Origin: CAYTOJ01 sp964439415
GTDB lineage: Bacteria > Pseudomonadota > Alphaproteobacteria > Rickettsiales > CAZAGG01
Assembly: GCA_964439415.1 (NCBI GenBank)
Contig: CAYTOJ010000039.1
Span: 1 to 15,216 of the forward strand
Length of the DNA: 15,216 bases
Direction: 5' to 3'
In this document: piece after piece, positions 6,850 through 15,173 of the stretch
How positions within the stretch are numbered: the first letter of the stretch is position 1
Layout of the letters: each line of letters begins with the position of its first letter
Notes under the pieces: generated by a model
What the model was told of the DNA's origin: nothing
The model's database searches: none
Seen by the model: only the letters and a program-made list of their open reading frames with translations
Position numbers and translations under genes: made by a program

Positions 6850-7266
6850 ATGGATTTATACATCAGCTTGCTGCTTAACTCTATTGTCGGGCACTTTTTC
6901 CTGCCGCCAAGTGGGGCTTATCTTGCCCCGGCTATGATAGTTTTCAAGGTTGGACATCCGCAGATTGTGCTGTTTGTATCAACAATCGGCGCTGCTATTG
7001 GTTATTCAATTAATTACATGGTGGGGCTTGGCCTGATTAAACTGCTGGAGCGCAGCCCGCAACATAACCCGGAACCTTATGAAAAAGGGCGGCAGTTTTT
7101 TAACCGTTACCTGTTATTCCTGCTGCCGTTCAGTTGGTATGCTTTTCTCATCGCGTTCACATTAGGTGCTGGAGCAATGCGCACCAGGCCAGTTTTATTT
7201 CTTGCGCTTATTTTAATCGGTGAAACTGTGTATCAGTTGTATCAATACAGGTTGTGGATTGGATAA
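6850..7266 (+). CDS. Small membrane protein, VTT/DedA-like (YqaA-type)
   Basis: The 138-residue protein has about four membrane segments (roughly 3-27, 37-66, 86-110, 114-136). The pattern resembles the short YqaA-like branch of the VTT/DedA family. A loop with PPSGAYLAP near the N terminus comes first. A glycine-rich helix follows (STIGAAIGYSINYMVGLG), then a basic loop, KGRQFFNRY and an aromatic helix ending in FTLGAGAM. DedA-type proteins act in membrane-lipid handling, but short members are largely uncharacterised. The match is from pattern only. It is divergent from flgB and alone in its unit; the ribosome site is weak. The upstream region may also carry the enhancer for the flgB promoter. 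Confidence 0.55.
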   Translation: MDLYISLLLNSIVGHFFLPPSGAYLAPAMIVFKVGHPQIVLFVSTIGAAIGYSINYMVGLGLIKLLERSPQHNPEPYEKGRQFFNRYLLFLLPFSWYAFLIAFTLGAGAMRTRPVLFLALILIGETVYQLYQYRLWIG

Positions 7267-7296
7267 CAATTTTACTATAGCAAAAGCACCTGAAGT

Positions 7297-7325
7297 TTGT
7301 AATTAATCCTTATGGATGTTACATA
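7297..7325 (+). promoter_or_regulatory. Weak sigma-70-like promoter before alaC
   Basis: TTGTAA and TACATA are separated by 17 nt in the 88-bp gap before alaC. Only 4 of 6 and 3 of 6 bases match consensus, so this is tentative. A promoter is expected here because the gene run up to 12647 has no other gap for one. Confidence 0.25.
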
Positions 7326-7354
7326 CCAGAAATAATAAGTTTCAGTGATTACCC

Positions 7355-8578
7355 ATGATCTCAGAATTTCACCGGATGCGGCGGTTGCCGCCATATGTTT
7401 TCGCCGTTGTCAACGCTATGAAGCTGAAGGCACGGCAGGAAGGCGCTGACATTATTGATTTTGGCATGGGCAACCCTGACCAGCCAACACCGCAGCATAT
7501 AGTTGACAAACTCCGTGAAGTAGCGAGCGACCCCAGCACACATGGCTATTCAGTATCCCGTGGTATTCCCGGCCTGCGCAAGGCCAAGGCTGCGTATTAC
7601 CAGCGGCGCTTCGGGGTGGATGTGGACTTTGACAGTGAGGTAATAGTCACCATCGGCTCCAAGGAAGGGCTGGCTAACCTAGCCGGGGCTATCACCAGGC
7701 CGGGGGATATTATTCTGGTTCCCAACCCCAGTTACCCTATCCATGAGTTTGGTTTTGTGATCGTGGATGCTTCAGTGCGTTACCTGCCGAAATACCCCGA
7801 ACCGATGGATTTCATGAGCAATCTGCGCAAGGCGGTTAAGCATTCAAATCCAAAACCCATAGCATTGGTGCTCAACTATCCATGCAACCCCACGGCGGAG
7901 ACCTGCACACTGGATTTTTATGAGGAAGTGGTTGATTTCTGCCTTTTTCACAACATATATATCATATCCGACCTTGCCTATTGCGAGATATATTTTGAGG
8001 ACAATCCCCCCTGCTCTATCCTGCAAGTAAAAAAGGCGCGGGAGATTGCGATTGAATTCACCACCATGAGTAAAACATATAACATGGCGGGCTGGCGCAT
8101 CGGCTTTGCTGTCGGCAATAAAAAACTGGTAGCGGCGCTGGCGAAGATAAAGTCATACCTTGATTATGGCGCTTTCACGCCGATACAGGTAGCCGCCGCA
8201 CACGCCCTGAACGGCCCGCAGGAATGCGTGGAGAAAACCCGCAAAGTCTACCGCGAACGGCGGGATGTTCTGGTGGATTCTTTCAATAAAGCCGGGTGGG
8301 CTGTGCCAAGCCCTGAAGCTTCCATGTTCGCCTGGTCACCTCTGCCTGAGCCATATCAGGCTTTAGGGTCACTTGGTTTCTGCAAGCTACTTTTGAAGGA
8401 GGCTGACGTTGCAGTTGCGCCAGGTATCGGCTTCGGCGAGTATGGTGACGATTATGTACGCATAGCGTTAGTGGAGAATAAAAAACGCATCCGCCAGGCG
8501 GCAGCAAACATCAAGGCATTTCTCAAGCAGGATCCCGGCGAAGTTCTGGCTAAACACCGCGTTGAGCTTGGTTTATAA
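7355..8578 (+). CDS. alaC: PLP-dependent aminotransferase, AlaC (alanine transaminase) type
   Basis: AlaC moves an amino group between glutamate and pyruvate to make alanine. The 407-residue protein is a fold-type I aminotransferase and resembles E. coli AlaC over most of its length. Matches include RLPPYVF (10-16), DFGMGNPD (35-42), HGYSVSRGIPGLR (63-75) and VTIGSKEGLA. Further matches are VPNPSYPIH, NPT (178-180) and SDLAY (205-209). The PLP lysine is K240 in TMSKTYNMAGWRIGF. R369 in YVRIALVEN should bind the substrate carboxylate. Some family members act on aspartate or diaminopimelate-like substrates, so the exact pair is likely rather than certain. The next gene starts 2 nt after the stop, so an operon with the aminopeptidase is likely. 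Confidence 0.88.
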   Translation: MISEFHRMRRLPPYVFAVVNAMKLKARQEGADIIDFGMGNPDQPTPQHIVDKLREVASDPSTHGYSVSRGIPGLRKAKAAYYQRRFGVDVDFDSEVIVTIGSKEGLANLAGAITRPGDIILVPNPSYPIHEFGFVIVDASVRYLPKYPEPMDFMSNLRKAVKHSNPKPIALVLNYPCNPTAETCTLDFYEEVVDFCLFHNIYIISDLAYCEIYFEDNPPCSILQVKKAREIAIEFTTMSKTYNMAGWRIGFAVGNKKLVAALAKIKSYLDYGAFTPIQVAAAHALNGPQECVEKTRKVYRERRDVLVDSFNKAGWAVPSPEASMFAWSPLPEPYQALGSLGFCKLLLKEADVAVAPGIGFGEYGDDYVRIALVENKKRIRQAAANIKAFLKQDPGEVLAKHRVELGL

Positions 8579-8580
8579 AT

Positions 8581-9966
8581 ATGATAAAATCAAAAGAGAC
8601 TATGACTAAACTTGAAATATTGAAGCTAGTAGAGGCTGAAAGCTGGCTGAAAAAGGCTGATCAGTTCACGCAGAATTACCTGAAATCCATTGGGTTCAAA
8701 TGCAAGGAGGGTGCATATGCACTGCTTTTCAGTGGTCAGGGGCAGCTAAAAGGTGCGGTCGCAGTAGTGGCTGAAAAGCCGGATATCTGGGCGGCGGCAC
8801 ACCTGCATGATAAACTACCGCAGGGCAGTTATGAACTAACCGGCAGTTTCAATGCGCATGAGTTCACTAATTTGCTCGCCGGACTGGAGCTGGCGGCTTA
8901 TAAATATGAGCACTACAAAAGCAAAAAGAGTGACGAGGCTAAAGCACCATCTACTTTTACCTGCGCAAAAGCGGATAATGAATATATAACCAGCTTGAAG
9001 GAGGCTGTATTCCTCGTCCGTGACCTTACCAACGCCCCGACTGAGGATATGACGCCAAAACATCTGGCGCATGAAGCTGAGAAAATATCAAAGAAATTCA
9101 AAGCTGATTTCAACCAGATTGTTGGCGATGATTTGTTGAAGGAGAACTATCCAGTAATCCACATGGTTGGCCGCGCAAGCTCAACCCCGCCGCGCCTGAT
9201 AGAAATCAAATGGGGTAAGAAAAAAAATCCGGAAGTTGTGCTTCTGGGTAAGGGTGTGTGCTTTGATTCCGGCGGACTTGACCTCAAAAGCGCATCCAAC
9301 ATGCAACTCATGAAAAAGGATATGGGCGGCGCAGCCAATGCACTTGGACTGGCTATGATGATCATGCGTGCGGAGCTTCCCATACGTCTGCGAATACTGA
9401 TTCCGGCGGTTGAAAACAGTGTATCCGGCAATGCCTTCCGCCCGCTGGATGTGGTGAAAAGCCGCAAAGGCATAACCATTGAAATCGGCAATACCGATGC
9501 TGAAGGCCGCCTGATTTTGAGCGATGCACTCGCGGAAGCTGATTCCAACAAGCCTGACCTCATGATAGACATGGCCACCCTTACAGGCGCGGCGCGTGTG
9601 GCGCTTGGCCCCAGCTTGCCTGCATTTTTCACGCCGGATGATTTACTGGCGGATAAAATAATGGAGCACTCCAGGCGGCAGAATGATCCACTCTGGCGAA
9701 TGCCGCTGTGGGAGCCGTATAAGGATATGCTGAAAAGCCAGGTTGCGGATATCATCAACGCCAGCGATTCGCCATATGGCGGGGCGATTGCCGCCGCGCT
9801 GTTTCTGAAGGAATTTGTGACTGATACCAAAGCCTGGGCACATATCGACATGATGGCCTGGAATCCATCAAGTATGCCAGGCCGCCCCAAAGGGGCGGAG
9901 GCTATGGCGATCCGCGCTTTATTTTCACTTTTAACTGAGCGTTACCCGGCAAAAAAGCATGACTGA
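8581..9966 (+). CDS. Leucyl aminopeptidase, peptidase family M17
   Basis: M17 enzymes are cytoplasmic two-metal aminopeptidases that remove N-terminal residues from short peptides. The 461-residue protein has a shortened, divergent N-terminal domain compared with E. coli PepA (503 residues) and a complete catalytic domain. The landmarks are GKGVCFDSGG (223-232), MKKDMGGAA (244-252) and the signature NTDAEGRL (304-311), which supply metal ligands and the catalytic arginine. MATLTGA (331-337) is also present. This layout suits the alphaproteobacterial PepA/PepB-like branch. Translation may begin at 8581 or at the in-frame ATG at 8602, which has AAAGAG upstream. The gene overlaps tldD by 8 nt. 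It may recycle peptides together with TldD. Confidence 0.93.
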   Translation: MIKSKETMTKLEILKLVEAESWLKKADQFTQNYLKSIGFKCKEGAYALLFSGQGQLKGAVAVVAEKPDIWAAAHLHDKLPQGSYELTGSFNAHEFTNLLAGLELAAYKYEHYKSKKSDEAKAPSTFTCAKADNEYITSLKEAVFLVRDLTNAPTEDMTPKHLAHEAEKISKKFKADFNQIVGDDLLKENYPVIHMVGRASSTPPRLIEIKWGKKKNPEVVLLGKGVCFDSGGLDLKSASNMQLMKKDMGGAANALGLAMMIMRAELPIRLRILIPAVENSVSGNAFRPLDVVKSRKGITIEIGNTDAEGRLILSDALAEADSNKPDLMIDMATLTGAARVALGPSLPAFFTPDDLLADKIMEHSRRQNDPLWRMPLWEPYKDMLKSQVADIINASDSPYGGAIAAALFLKEFVTDTKAWAHIDMMAWNPSSMPGRPKGAEAMAIRALFSLLTERYPAKKHD

Positions 9967-11404
9967 TTTTGCAGCAATAGAGGAAGTTTTCTTCGAAAAC
10001 CGCACCCTTGACCCTGCGTTAGTATCGCGCATAGTGAGTAGCACTTTGCAGGGCATGGATGACGGCGAACTGTTCATGGAATACCGCGCATTGGAGAGCC
10101 TGCTGCTGGACGATGGCAGAATCAAGAGTGCCACCAACCATATCAGCAGCGGTTTTGGCTTCAGGGGTGTGATTGGTGATTTATCATCTTATTCCTACGC
10201 CACAGATATCAGTGAACAGTCTATCCGCCAGGCTGCGGAAGTGGTTAAATCCATCAACGGTGAGCCGCATACAAAAGCCCTGCCGGGGGAATTTCAGCTT
10301 GGAACCAATACAAAACTTTATACTGATGCCAATCCCTTAAACGGTGTCAACCTCGCCGCTAAAGTCGCGCTACTGCAAGAGATTGACAGTTATATCAGAA
10401 GCAATGAAGCAAAGGTACGGCAGGTAACGGTTTCACTCTCTGGTGAGTGGCAGGCGGTTGGTATATTCAAAACAGGCGGGGTAACGCTGGGGGATATAAG
10501 GCCGCTGGTGCGCCTGAATATCAGCGTAGTCGCCGAACATGAGGGAAGAATGGAACGCGGCGGCGGTGGCATCGGTGGGCGGATGGAATATGCAACCTTT
10601 ATTGCACCCAACAGATGGAAAGCCTTAGCTGATGACGCAGTGCGCCAGGCGCTGGTCAATCTGGAAGCGCGCCCTGCCCCAGCTGGTGAGATGCAGGTGG
10701 TGCTTGGCTCCGGCTGGCCAGGGGTGTTGCTGCACGAAGCGGTAGGGCACGGGCTGGAGGGCGACTTTAATCGTAAAGGCAGTTCGTTCTATTCCGGCAA
10801 AGTCGGCCAGCAGGTAGCAGCGAAGGGCGTGACAGTAATTGATGATGGCACTATAATGGATCGCCGTGGTTCACTCTCCTTAGACGATGAAGGAACGCCA
10901 ACCTCCCGCACTGTTTTAATTGAGGATGGCATTTTGAAGGGCTACATGCAGGATAGAATGAACGCCAGGCTCATGGGCGTGCAACCAACCGGCAACGGCA
11001 GGCGTGAGAGTTTCGCTCACCAGCCCATGCCGCGCATGACTAACACTTTCATGCTGCCGGGGCTGGAGACACGAGACAGCATAATCTCCGGCGTGAAGAA
11101 GGGTATCTATGCGGTGAACTTCGGCGGCGGGCAGGTTGATATTACTTCCGGCAAATTTGTTTTCTCAGCCTCCGAAGCCTACATGATAGAAAACGGCGAG
11201 GTGACGCATCCGGTTAAAGGCGTAACGCTGATTGGCAACGGCGCGGACACCATGAACCGCATAACCGCAATCGGGAATGATTTAAAACTGGATGATGGCA
11301 TAGGCACTTGTGGCAAGGCCGGGCAGTCCGTTCCCGTAGGTGTCGGCCAGCCCACCCTGCTGATTGACCGCATTACCGTAGGCGGCACGGAAATAAGCGC
11401 ATAA
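9959..11404 (+). CDS. tldD: Metalloprotease TldD (peptidase family U62)
   Basis: TldD pairs with TldE (PmbA) to form a heterodimeric zinc protease that degrades unfolded or modified peptides; it matures microcin B17 and breaks down CcdA in E. coli. The 481-residue protein is full length. It carries the metal-binding HEAVGHGLEGD (259-269, HExxxH), the N-terminal fold with SSGFGFRGVIGD, and the C-terminal stretch DDGIGTCGKAGQSVPVGVGQPTLLID. Its partner gene tldE is not in the window, which is normal since the two are often unlinked. It overlaps the M17 aminopeptidase by 8 nt, and the phosphoribosyltransferase starts 6 nt after its stop. Confidence 0.96.
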   Translation: MTDFAAIEEVFFENRTLDPALVSRIVSSTLQGMDDGELFMEYRALESLLLDDGRIKSATNHISSGFGFRGVIGDLSSYSYATDISEQSIRQAAEVVKSINGEPHTKALPGEFQLGTNTKLYTDANPLNGVNLAAKVALLQEIDSYIRSNEAKVRQVTVSLSGEWQAVGIFKTGGVTLGDIRPLVRLNISVVAEHEGRMERGGGGIGGRMEYATFIAPNRWKALADDAVRQALVNLEARPAPAGEMQVVLGSGWPGVLLHEAVGHGLEGDFNRKGSSFYSGKVGQQVAAKGVTVIDDGTIMDRRGSLSLDDEGTPTSRTVLIEDGILKGYMQDRMNARLMGVQPTGNGRRESFAHQPMPRMTNTFMLPGLETRDSIISGVKKGIYAVNFGGGQVDITSGKFVFSASEAYMIENGEVTHPVKGVTLIGNGADTMNRITAIGNDLKLDDGIGTCGKAGQSVPVGVGQPTLLIDRITVGGTEISA

Positions 11405-11410
11405 ATTCCC

Positions 11411-12001
11411 ATGCTGAACTGGCTGAAATACCGTGTAAAAACTTTTGATACTGCGGCGCTGCAAAAGGCCAGTCTTGAACTGGGTGCAGCGGCGAAAAGC
11501 TCCGAGCCTGATATTATTATCGGCATTCGCAGCGGGGGTCTTACAGTGGCCGAATATCTAGCCCCAGCTTTTCCCCATGCTAAAGTTTTACCTATAACCT
11601 GCCGCCGCCCCAGCACTAAGATAAAACAGAAAAACACCTGGTTAAAACCCTTTTTATCAAAACTTCCCCGCTGGCTGAACAATTGCCTGCGCGTGGCGGA
11701 ACATATCTACCTTACAAAGCCAGACGCAAAACCAAAAGCACCTATGGTCTACATCCCCGATGAAGCGGAGCTGGCGGCTATACGCGGCTGCGGCGGCAAA
11801 AAATTCCTGATTGTGGATGACTCGCTGGATAGCGGTGCAACCATGTTAGCCGTGCGCGAAATTGTGCAACATGCAGCAGGGAAAGGCACGATAATTAAAA
11901 CCGCTACCATAACTGTTACCACCAGAAACCCGCGCATAAAACCTGATTATTATCTGTACCGGTATATCCTCTGCCGTTTTCCATGGGCGCTTGATGCTTG
12001 A
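11411..12001 (+). CDS. Phosphoribosyltransferase-domain protein
   Basis: The 196-residue protein has a type I phosphoribosyltransferase fold. The PRPP-binding motif is KFLIVDDSLDSGATM (131-145) with the acidic pair D136-D137, and an upstream PPi-loop-like IIIGIRSGG lies at 35-43. It ends in CRFPWALDA, similar to the WxFPWE-like endings of the COG2236 branch. A basic insertion (about 64-110) separates the two halves and is rich in Lys, Arg and Trp. The base or acceptor cannot be told; it is not an obvious Hpt, Apt, Upp or PyrE. Its last 8 nt overlap the HAD phosphatase gene, suggesting a shared pathway such as nucleotide salvage or a ribose-phosphate donor for a surface glycan. Confidence 0.75.
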   Translation: MLNWLKYRVKTFDTAALQKASLELGAAAKSSEPDIIIGIRSGGLTVAEYLAPAFPHAKVLPITCRRPSTKIKQKNTWLKPFLSKLPRWLNNCLRVAEHIYLTKPDAKPKAPMVYIPDEAELAAIRGCGGKKFLIVDDSLDSGATMLAVREIVQHAAGKGTIIKTATITVTTRNPRIKPDYYLYRYILCRFPWALDA

Positions 12002-12647
12002 TAAACTAAGTGCAGAATCCTTAAGTGATACGATCCTCATTTTTGACCTGGACGGAACAATTCTAAGCATTAACAGCTTCCCAGTCTGGGCATGGTATAT
12101 GCTGAAGGGAGGCTCTACTAGCCTGACAATGTCTACCAGAATAAAAATTGCTTTCCGCACCGCCTGCATAATGTTTAAGAGGAAAGTATGTCGCCGTAGC
12201 CATTTTGCAACCAAACAAGCCTTGCAGAAATTATGGATTCAAAGTCAAGCTAACGCGGATACTTTAAATAATGCGCTTCTGAAACACATAAGGCCGGAGC
12301 TTGCAGGCTTGCTGCAACTGGTGAGAAGTGGCCAGGTGAAAGCTATTCTCGCCACTTCCGCTGCCGCCTGCTACGCGGTAGAACTAGGGCAAAAACTGGG
12401 CTTTACCTATATAACCGCAACTCATTTAGGTGGACTGGAAAACCGTTCTGAAGAGAAACTTGATAGCGTTATGAGGCTCATTGAATCAAACGGCTGGAGT
12501 GATTTCAAGCGGATACTCCTTACCGACCACCCGGAAGACCTGCCACTGATAAAACAATGCCAGCAAACTATCTGGTTCGGTGATAATGCCGGGCTGGAGG
12601 TTGTGAGACTTGAGACACCTGGCACAAATATAGAGATTTGGAATTAA
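11994..12647 (+). CDS. HAD superfamily phosphatase-like protein
   Basis: This 217-residue protein is a HAD hydrolase. Motif I is FDLDGTIL with nucleophile D18 and acid/base D20. Motif II is LATSAAA. A lysine in EEKLDSV fits motif III, and TDHPEDLPLI supplies the motif IV acids. A helical cap (about 28-95) between motifs I and II fits the C1-capped, phosphoserine-phosphatase-like group. The cap is strongly basic. The substrate is unknown; the overlap with the phosphoribosyltransferase suggests it removes a phosphate from a product of that enzyme. The ATG at 11994 was chosen over a TTG one codon earlier. It ends 18 bp from the convergent glyS stop. Confidence 0.78.
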   Translation: MLDKLSAESLSDTILIFDLDGTILSINSFPVWAWYMLKGGSTSLTMSTRIKIAFRTACIMFKRKVCRRSHFATKQALQKLWIQSQANADTLNNALLKHIRPELAGLLQLVRSGQVKAILATSAAACYAVELGQKLGFTYITATHLGGLENRSEEKLDSVMRLIESNGWSDFKRILLTDHPEDLPLIKQCQQTIWFGDNAGLEVVRLETPGTNIEIWN

Positions 12648-12665
12648 TGAGTACGGGCATACAGC

Positions 12666-14747
12666 TCAGTTTCCACTGCCGCCCTGAATTCTGGTGAAGT
12701 CTGCGACGTTTTCCATAATCTTCTGAATTTCAGCAAGTAATGCCAGGCGGTTAAGGCGTACAGATGCATCAGAGTCATTTACCATTACTGCATTGAAGAA
12801 GTTATCAACCGGGTCTTTCAAAAGGGAGAGGGCAAGCATGGCCTTTTCAAAATCACCGCTTTTGATAAACGGGATTATTTCATTTTGCGCCTGATTTAAG
12901 GCCTTTAGCAAAGCTTCCTCCTGCACGGTTGTAAAAATAGCAGGGTTGGGCGATTCCGGCCATTGGGCTTTGTCTTTTTTCTCCTCAATCTTCAATATAT
13001 TAAGTGCTCTGGAACAGCCTTGCAGCAAAATAGCACCATCCGGTGTTTCCAGCATCACTGCCAGAGCATGAGCCTTTTTAACCGTATTTGCCAACGCCCA
13101 TTCCTTATCCACACTGAGGCAGGCATCCAGTATATCATGGCGCAGCCCCCTCTCCTTCATAAACACCCTTAAGCGTTCCAGCAGGAAGCCCCCAACTTCC
13201 GCCAGCAGAATTTCTGCTTGCTCCGCCGTTGTAATCCCTAAGTTAGCCGCGCCGTATTCTAAAATAGGGCGCATGGGAATATTCAAATCATTATCCAGCA
13301 GAATCATGATAATGCCCAGTGCTGCGCGGCGCAGCGCGAAAGGGTCGCGGGAGCCGGTAGGTTTCTCCCCCGCCTTGAATAGCACCAGCAGGCTATCAGC
13401 TTTATCCGCTATCGCTACGCATATGGTGGTTATCTCCTGCGGGGATTTATCCCCCTGCCCCAATGGGCGGTAATGCCCGGCCAGTGCCATTGCCACTTCC
13501 TGCGGCAAACCCTGGTGCAAGGCAATGTATTTACCCATTATACCCTGCATCTCCGGCATTTCACCAACTACGCCGCTGGCAAGATCAGCCTTGCAAAGGC
13601 GGGCTGCTGATTCCACCAGTTTATTGTCAGCACCTGGTGCATTTTCTGCAATGCGCATAGACAACTTGATTATACGCTCCACCCGCTCATACATGCTGCC
13701 AATATTTGCATGATGAACAACGTCCCTTAATGTTTCCAAACGGTCTGCAATGGGGGTTTTAAGGTCGTCCCGCCAGTAGAATTTAGCATCCTCCAGCCTG
13801 GCACGCAGCACCCTGCTGTTCCCCTCCATAATCAGTTTTCCGCCATCATGCGGGATAATATTGGCCACCGTTGCATAAAACGGAGCCATAGCACCATTTA
13901 TATCTTTGAAACTGAAATAACGCTGATGGTTTTTCATAACGCTACGTAGAATTTCCGGCGGCAGTTCCATGTATTCCGGGGCTATGGAACCAAGTAGTGG
14001 TACTGGCCACTCCACCAGGCCGCAAACCTCTGCGAGCAGTGCTTCGTCCTCCTCCAGCAGTAGACTTTCACTTGCCGCCAGTTCATGCAGGGATTTAAGT
14101 ATTAACTCCCTCCGCTCGGCAAAATTGGTGAGAACATACGCCTCGCGCAGTTTATAATGATACTCAGCCGGATTATTTATAACTATATTACCACTGGATA
14201 AAAAGCGATGCCCTCTGGTGATTCTATCAGCTTGCAAATGACCGTAACGCACAGGCAATACAGCATCATCCAGCAGGCAAAGTATTGAGCGCATTGGCCG
14301 TATCCAGCGCATTTCATTACTGCCCCAGCGCATGGATTTCGGCCATGGTGTTTTTGCGATTGCATTCTCTGTTATCTCACATGCCAGTTCCTGGATAGGC
14401 CGCGCTTTTTTCAGCAGTTTAGCGATATAAAATTCGTCGTTGCCTTTTTTCTGGATTTCCAGGTCATCCAGCTTCATTCCGGTAGACTTCAAAAATCCTT
14501 GAATGGCAGCATCTAACGCACCCAGCCTGGGGCCTTTTCTCTCCTCAATAACATCTGATAGCGCTTCGGGTAGACCATATGCTATAAATCCAATACGGCG
14601 TGGGGAGTAAAACGGCTCCACCCTGCTAAGTGTCACCCCGGCTCCAGCAAAACCGGATATAACCAGATCAGCTAACTGCCTGGCTGCGATTGGTTGCATA
14701 CGGGCGGGGATTTCTTCCGAGAAAATCTCAAGCAATAAATCCGGCAT
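12666..14747 (-). CDS. glyS: Glycyl-tRNA synthetase beta subunit
   Basis: GlyS is the tRNA-binding subunit of the bacterial alpha2-beta2 GlyRS; GlyQ carries the aminoacylation site. The 693-residue length is typical. The N terminus MPDLLLEIFSEEIPARM is the family hallmark, followed by FYSPRRI, ERKGPR and the GHRFLS block. MKNHQRYF and VANI fall in the centre, then the region with GDKSPQEITTICVAIADKADSL and SRDPFALRRAALGII. The C terminus (MVNDSDASVRLNRLALLAEI) is the DALR-like anticodon-binding domain. Its start shares one base with the panD stop (TAATG). glyQ is not adjacent, although glyQ-glyS is a common order. Confidence 0.97.
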   Translation of the reverse strand: MPDLLLEIFSEEIPARMQPIAARQLADLVISGFAGAGVTLSRVEPFYSPRRIGFIAYGLPEALSDVIEERKGPRLGALDAAIQGFLKSTGMKLDDLEIQKKGNDEFYIAKLLKKARPIQELACEITENAIAKTPWPKSMRWGSNEMRWIRPMRSILCLLDDAVLPVRYGHLQADRITRGHRFLSSGNIVINNPAEYHYKLREAYVLTNFAERRELILKSLHELAASESLLLEEDEALLAEVCGLVEWPVPLLGSIAPEYMELPPEILRSVMKNHQRYFSFKDINGAMAPFYATVANIIPHDGGKLIMEGNSRVLRARLEDAKFYWRDDLKTPIADRLETLRDVVHHANIGSMYERVERIIKLSMRIAENAPGADNKLVESAARLCKADLASGVVGEMPEMQGIMGKYIALHQGLPQEVAMALAGHYRPLGQGDKSPQEITTICVAIADKADSLLVLFKAGEKPTGSRDPFALRRAALGIIMILLDNDLNIPMRPILEYGAANLGITTAEQAEILLAEVGGFLLERLRVFMKERGLRHDILDACLSVDKEWALANTVKKAHALAVMLETPDGAILLQGCSRALNILKIEEKKDKAQWPESPNPAIFTTVQEEALLKALNQAQNEIIPFIKSGDFEKAMLALSLLKDPVDNFFNAVMVNDSDASVRLNRLALLAEIQKIMENVADFTRIQGGSGN

Positions 14748-15094
14748 TACTTAGCCCTGTTGGAAGAATCTACTACCAGAACTTTCGGCTTGTGGCTTTT
14801 AGCCGCGCCCTCTTCCAGCATACAGTACGCGCAGATAATAACCAGATCCCCCTTCTGGCAAAGCCGCGCCGCTGCACCGTTTATCTGCACCCTGCCGCTG
14901 TTTGCCGGCAGTGCAATAGCGTATGTGGCGAAACGCTCACCATTGGTGATATTGTAAACCTCCACCCGCTCATGCTCTATGATGCCTGATTTTGCCAAAA
15001 GAGCGGAATCTATGCCGATAGACCCTTCATAGTTAAGGTCAGCTTCGGTCACCGTAGCGCGGTGAATCTTTGATTTAAACAGTGTCAGGAACAT
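14747..15094 (-). CDS. panD: Aspartate 1-decarboxylase PanD (pyruvoyl enzyme)
   Basis: PanD turns aspartate into beta-alanine for pantothenate and CoA. It is made as an inactive proenzyme that cleaves itself between Gly24 and Ser25, and Ser25 becomes the pyruvoyl group; here YEGSIGID (22-29) is intact. Other active-site residues are at their usual positions: K9, H11, Y22, R54, T57 and Y58. The 115-residue length is slightly short but normal. No good ribosome site is seen before the ATG at 15094. It probably forms an operon with glyS, with a one-base overlap. A possible insertion-sequence end lies about 50 bp upstream, so its promoter may be unusual. Confidence 0.95.
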   Translation of the reverse strand: MFLTLFKSKIHRATVTEADLNYEGSIGIDSALLAKSGIIEHERVEVYNITNGERFATYAIALPANSGRVQINGAAARLCQKGDLVIICAYCMLEEGAAKSHKPKVLVVDSSNRAK

Positions 15095-15145
15095 AAATGG
15101 TAGACTAGCAGAGCATAAATCTAACTTCCAGCGAATTTATTGGTC

Positions 15146-15173
15146 TGTACGCGGCCAAGTGTAATGAGACAGC
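15146..15173. repeat. Possible terminal inverted repeat of an insertion sequence
   Basis: The stretch begins TGTACGCGG and continues through TGTAATGAGACAGC. TGT at the outer end and a location right after a transposase-like C terminus fit IS3/IS481-type ends. The second inverted repeat would lie beyond the window, so the match cannot be tested here. Confidence 0.35.

Noticed and set aside
9147..9890. 247-residue open frame on the minus strand
   Set aside because: It lies wholly inside the M17 aminopeptidase gene and shows no family motif; it is an antisense shadow.
11179..11682. 167-residue minus-strand open frame across the tldD end
   Set aside because: It is antisense to two well-supported genes and has no recognisable motif.
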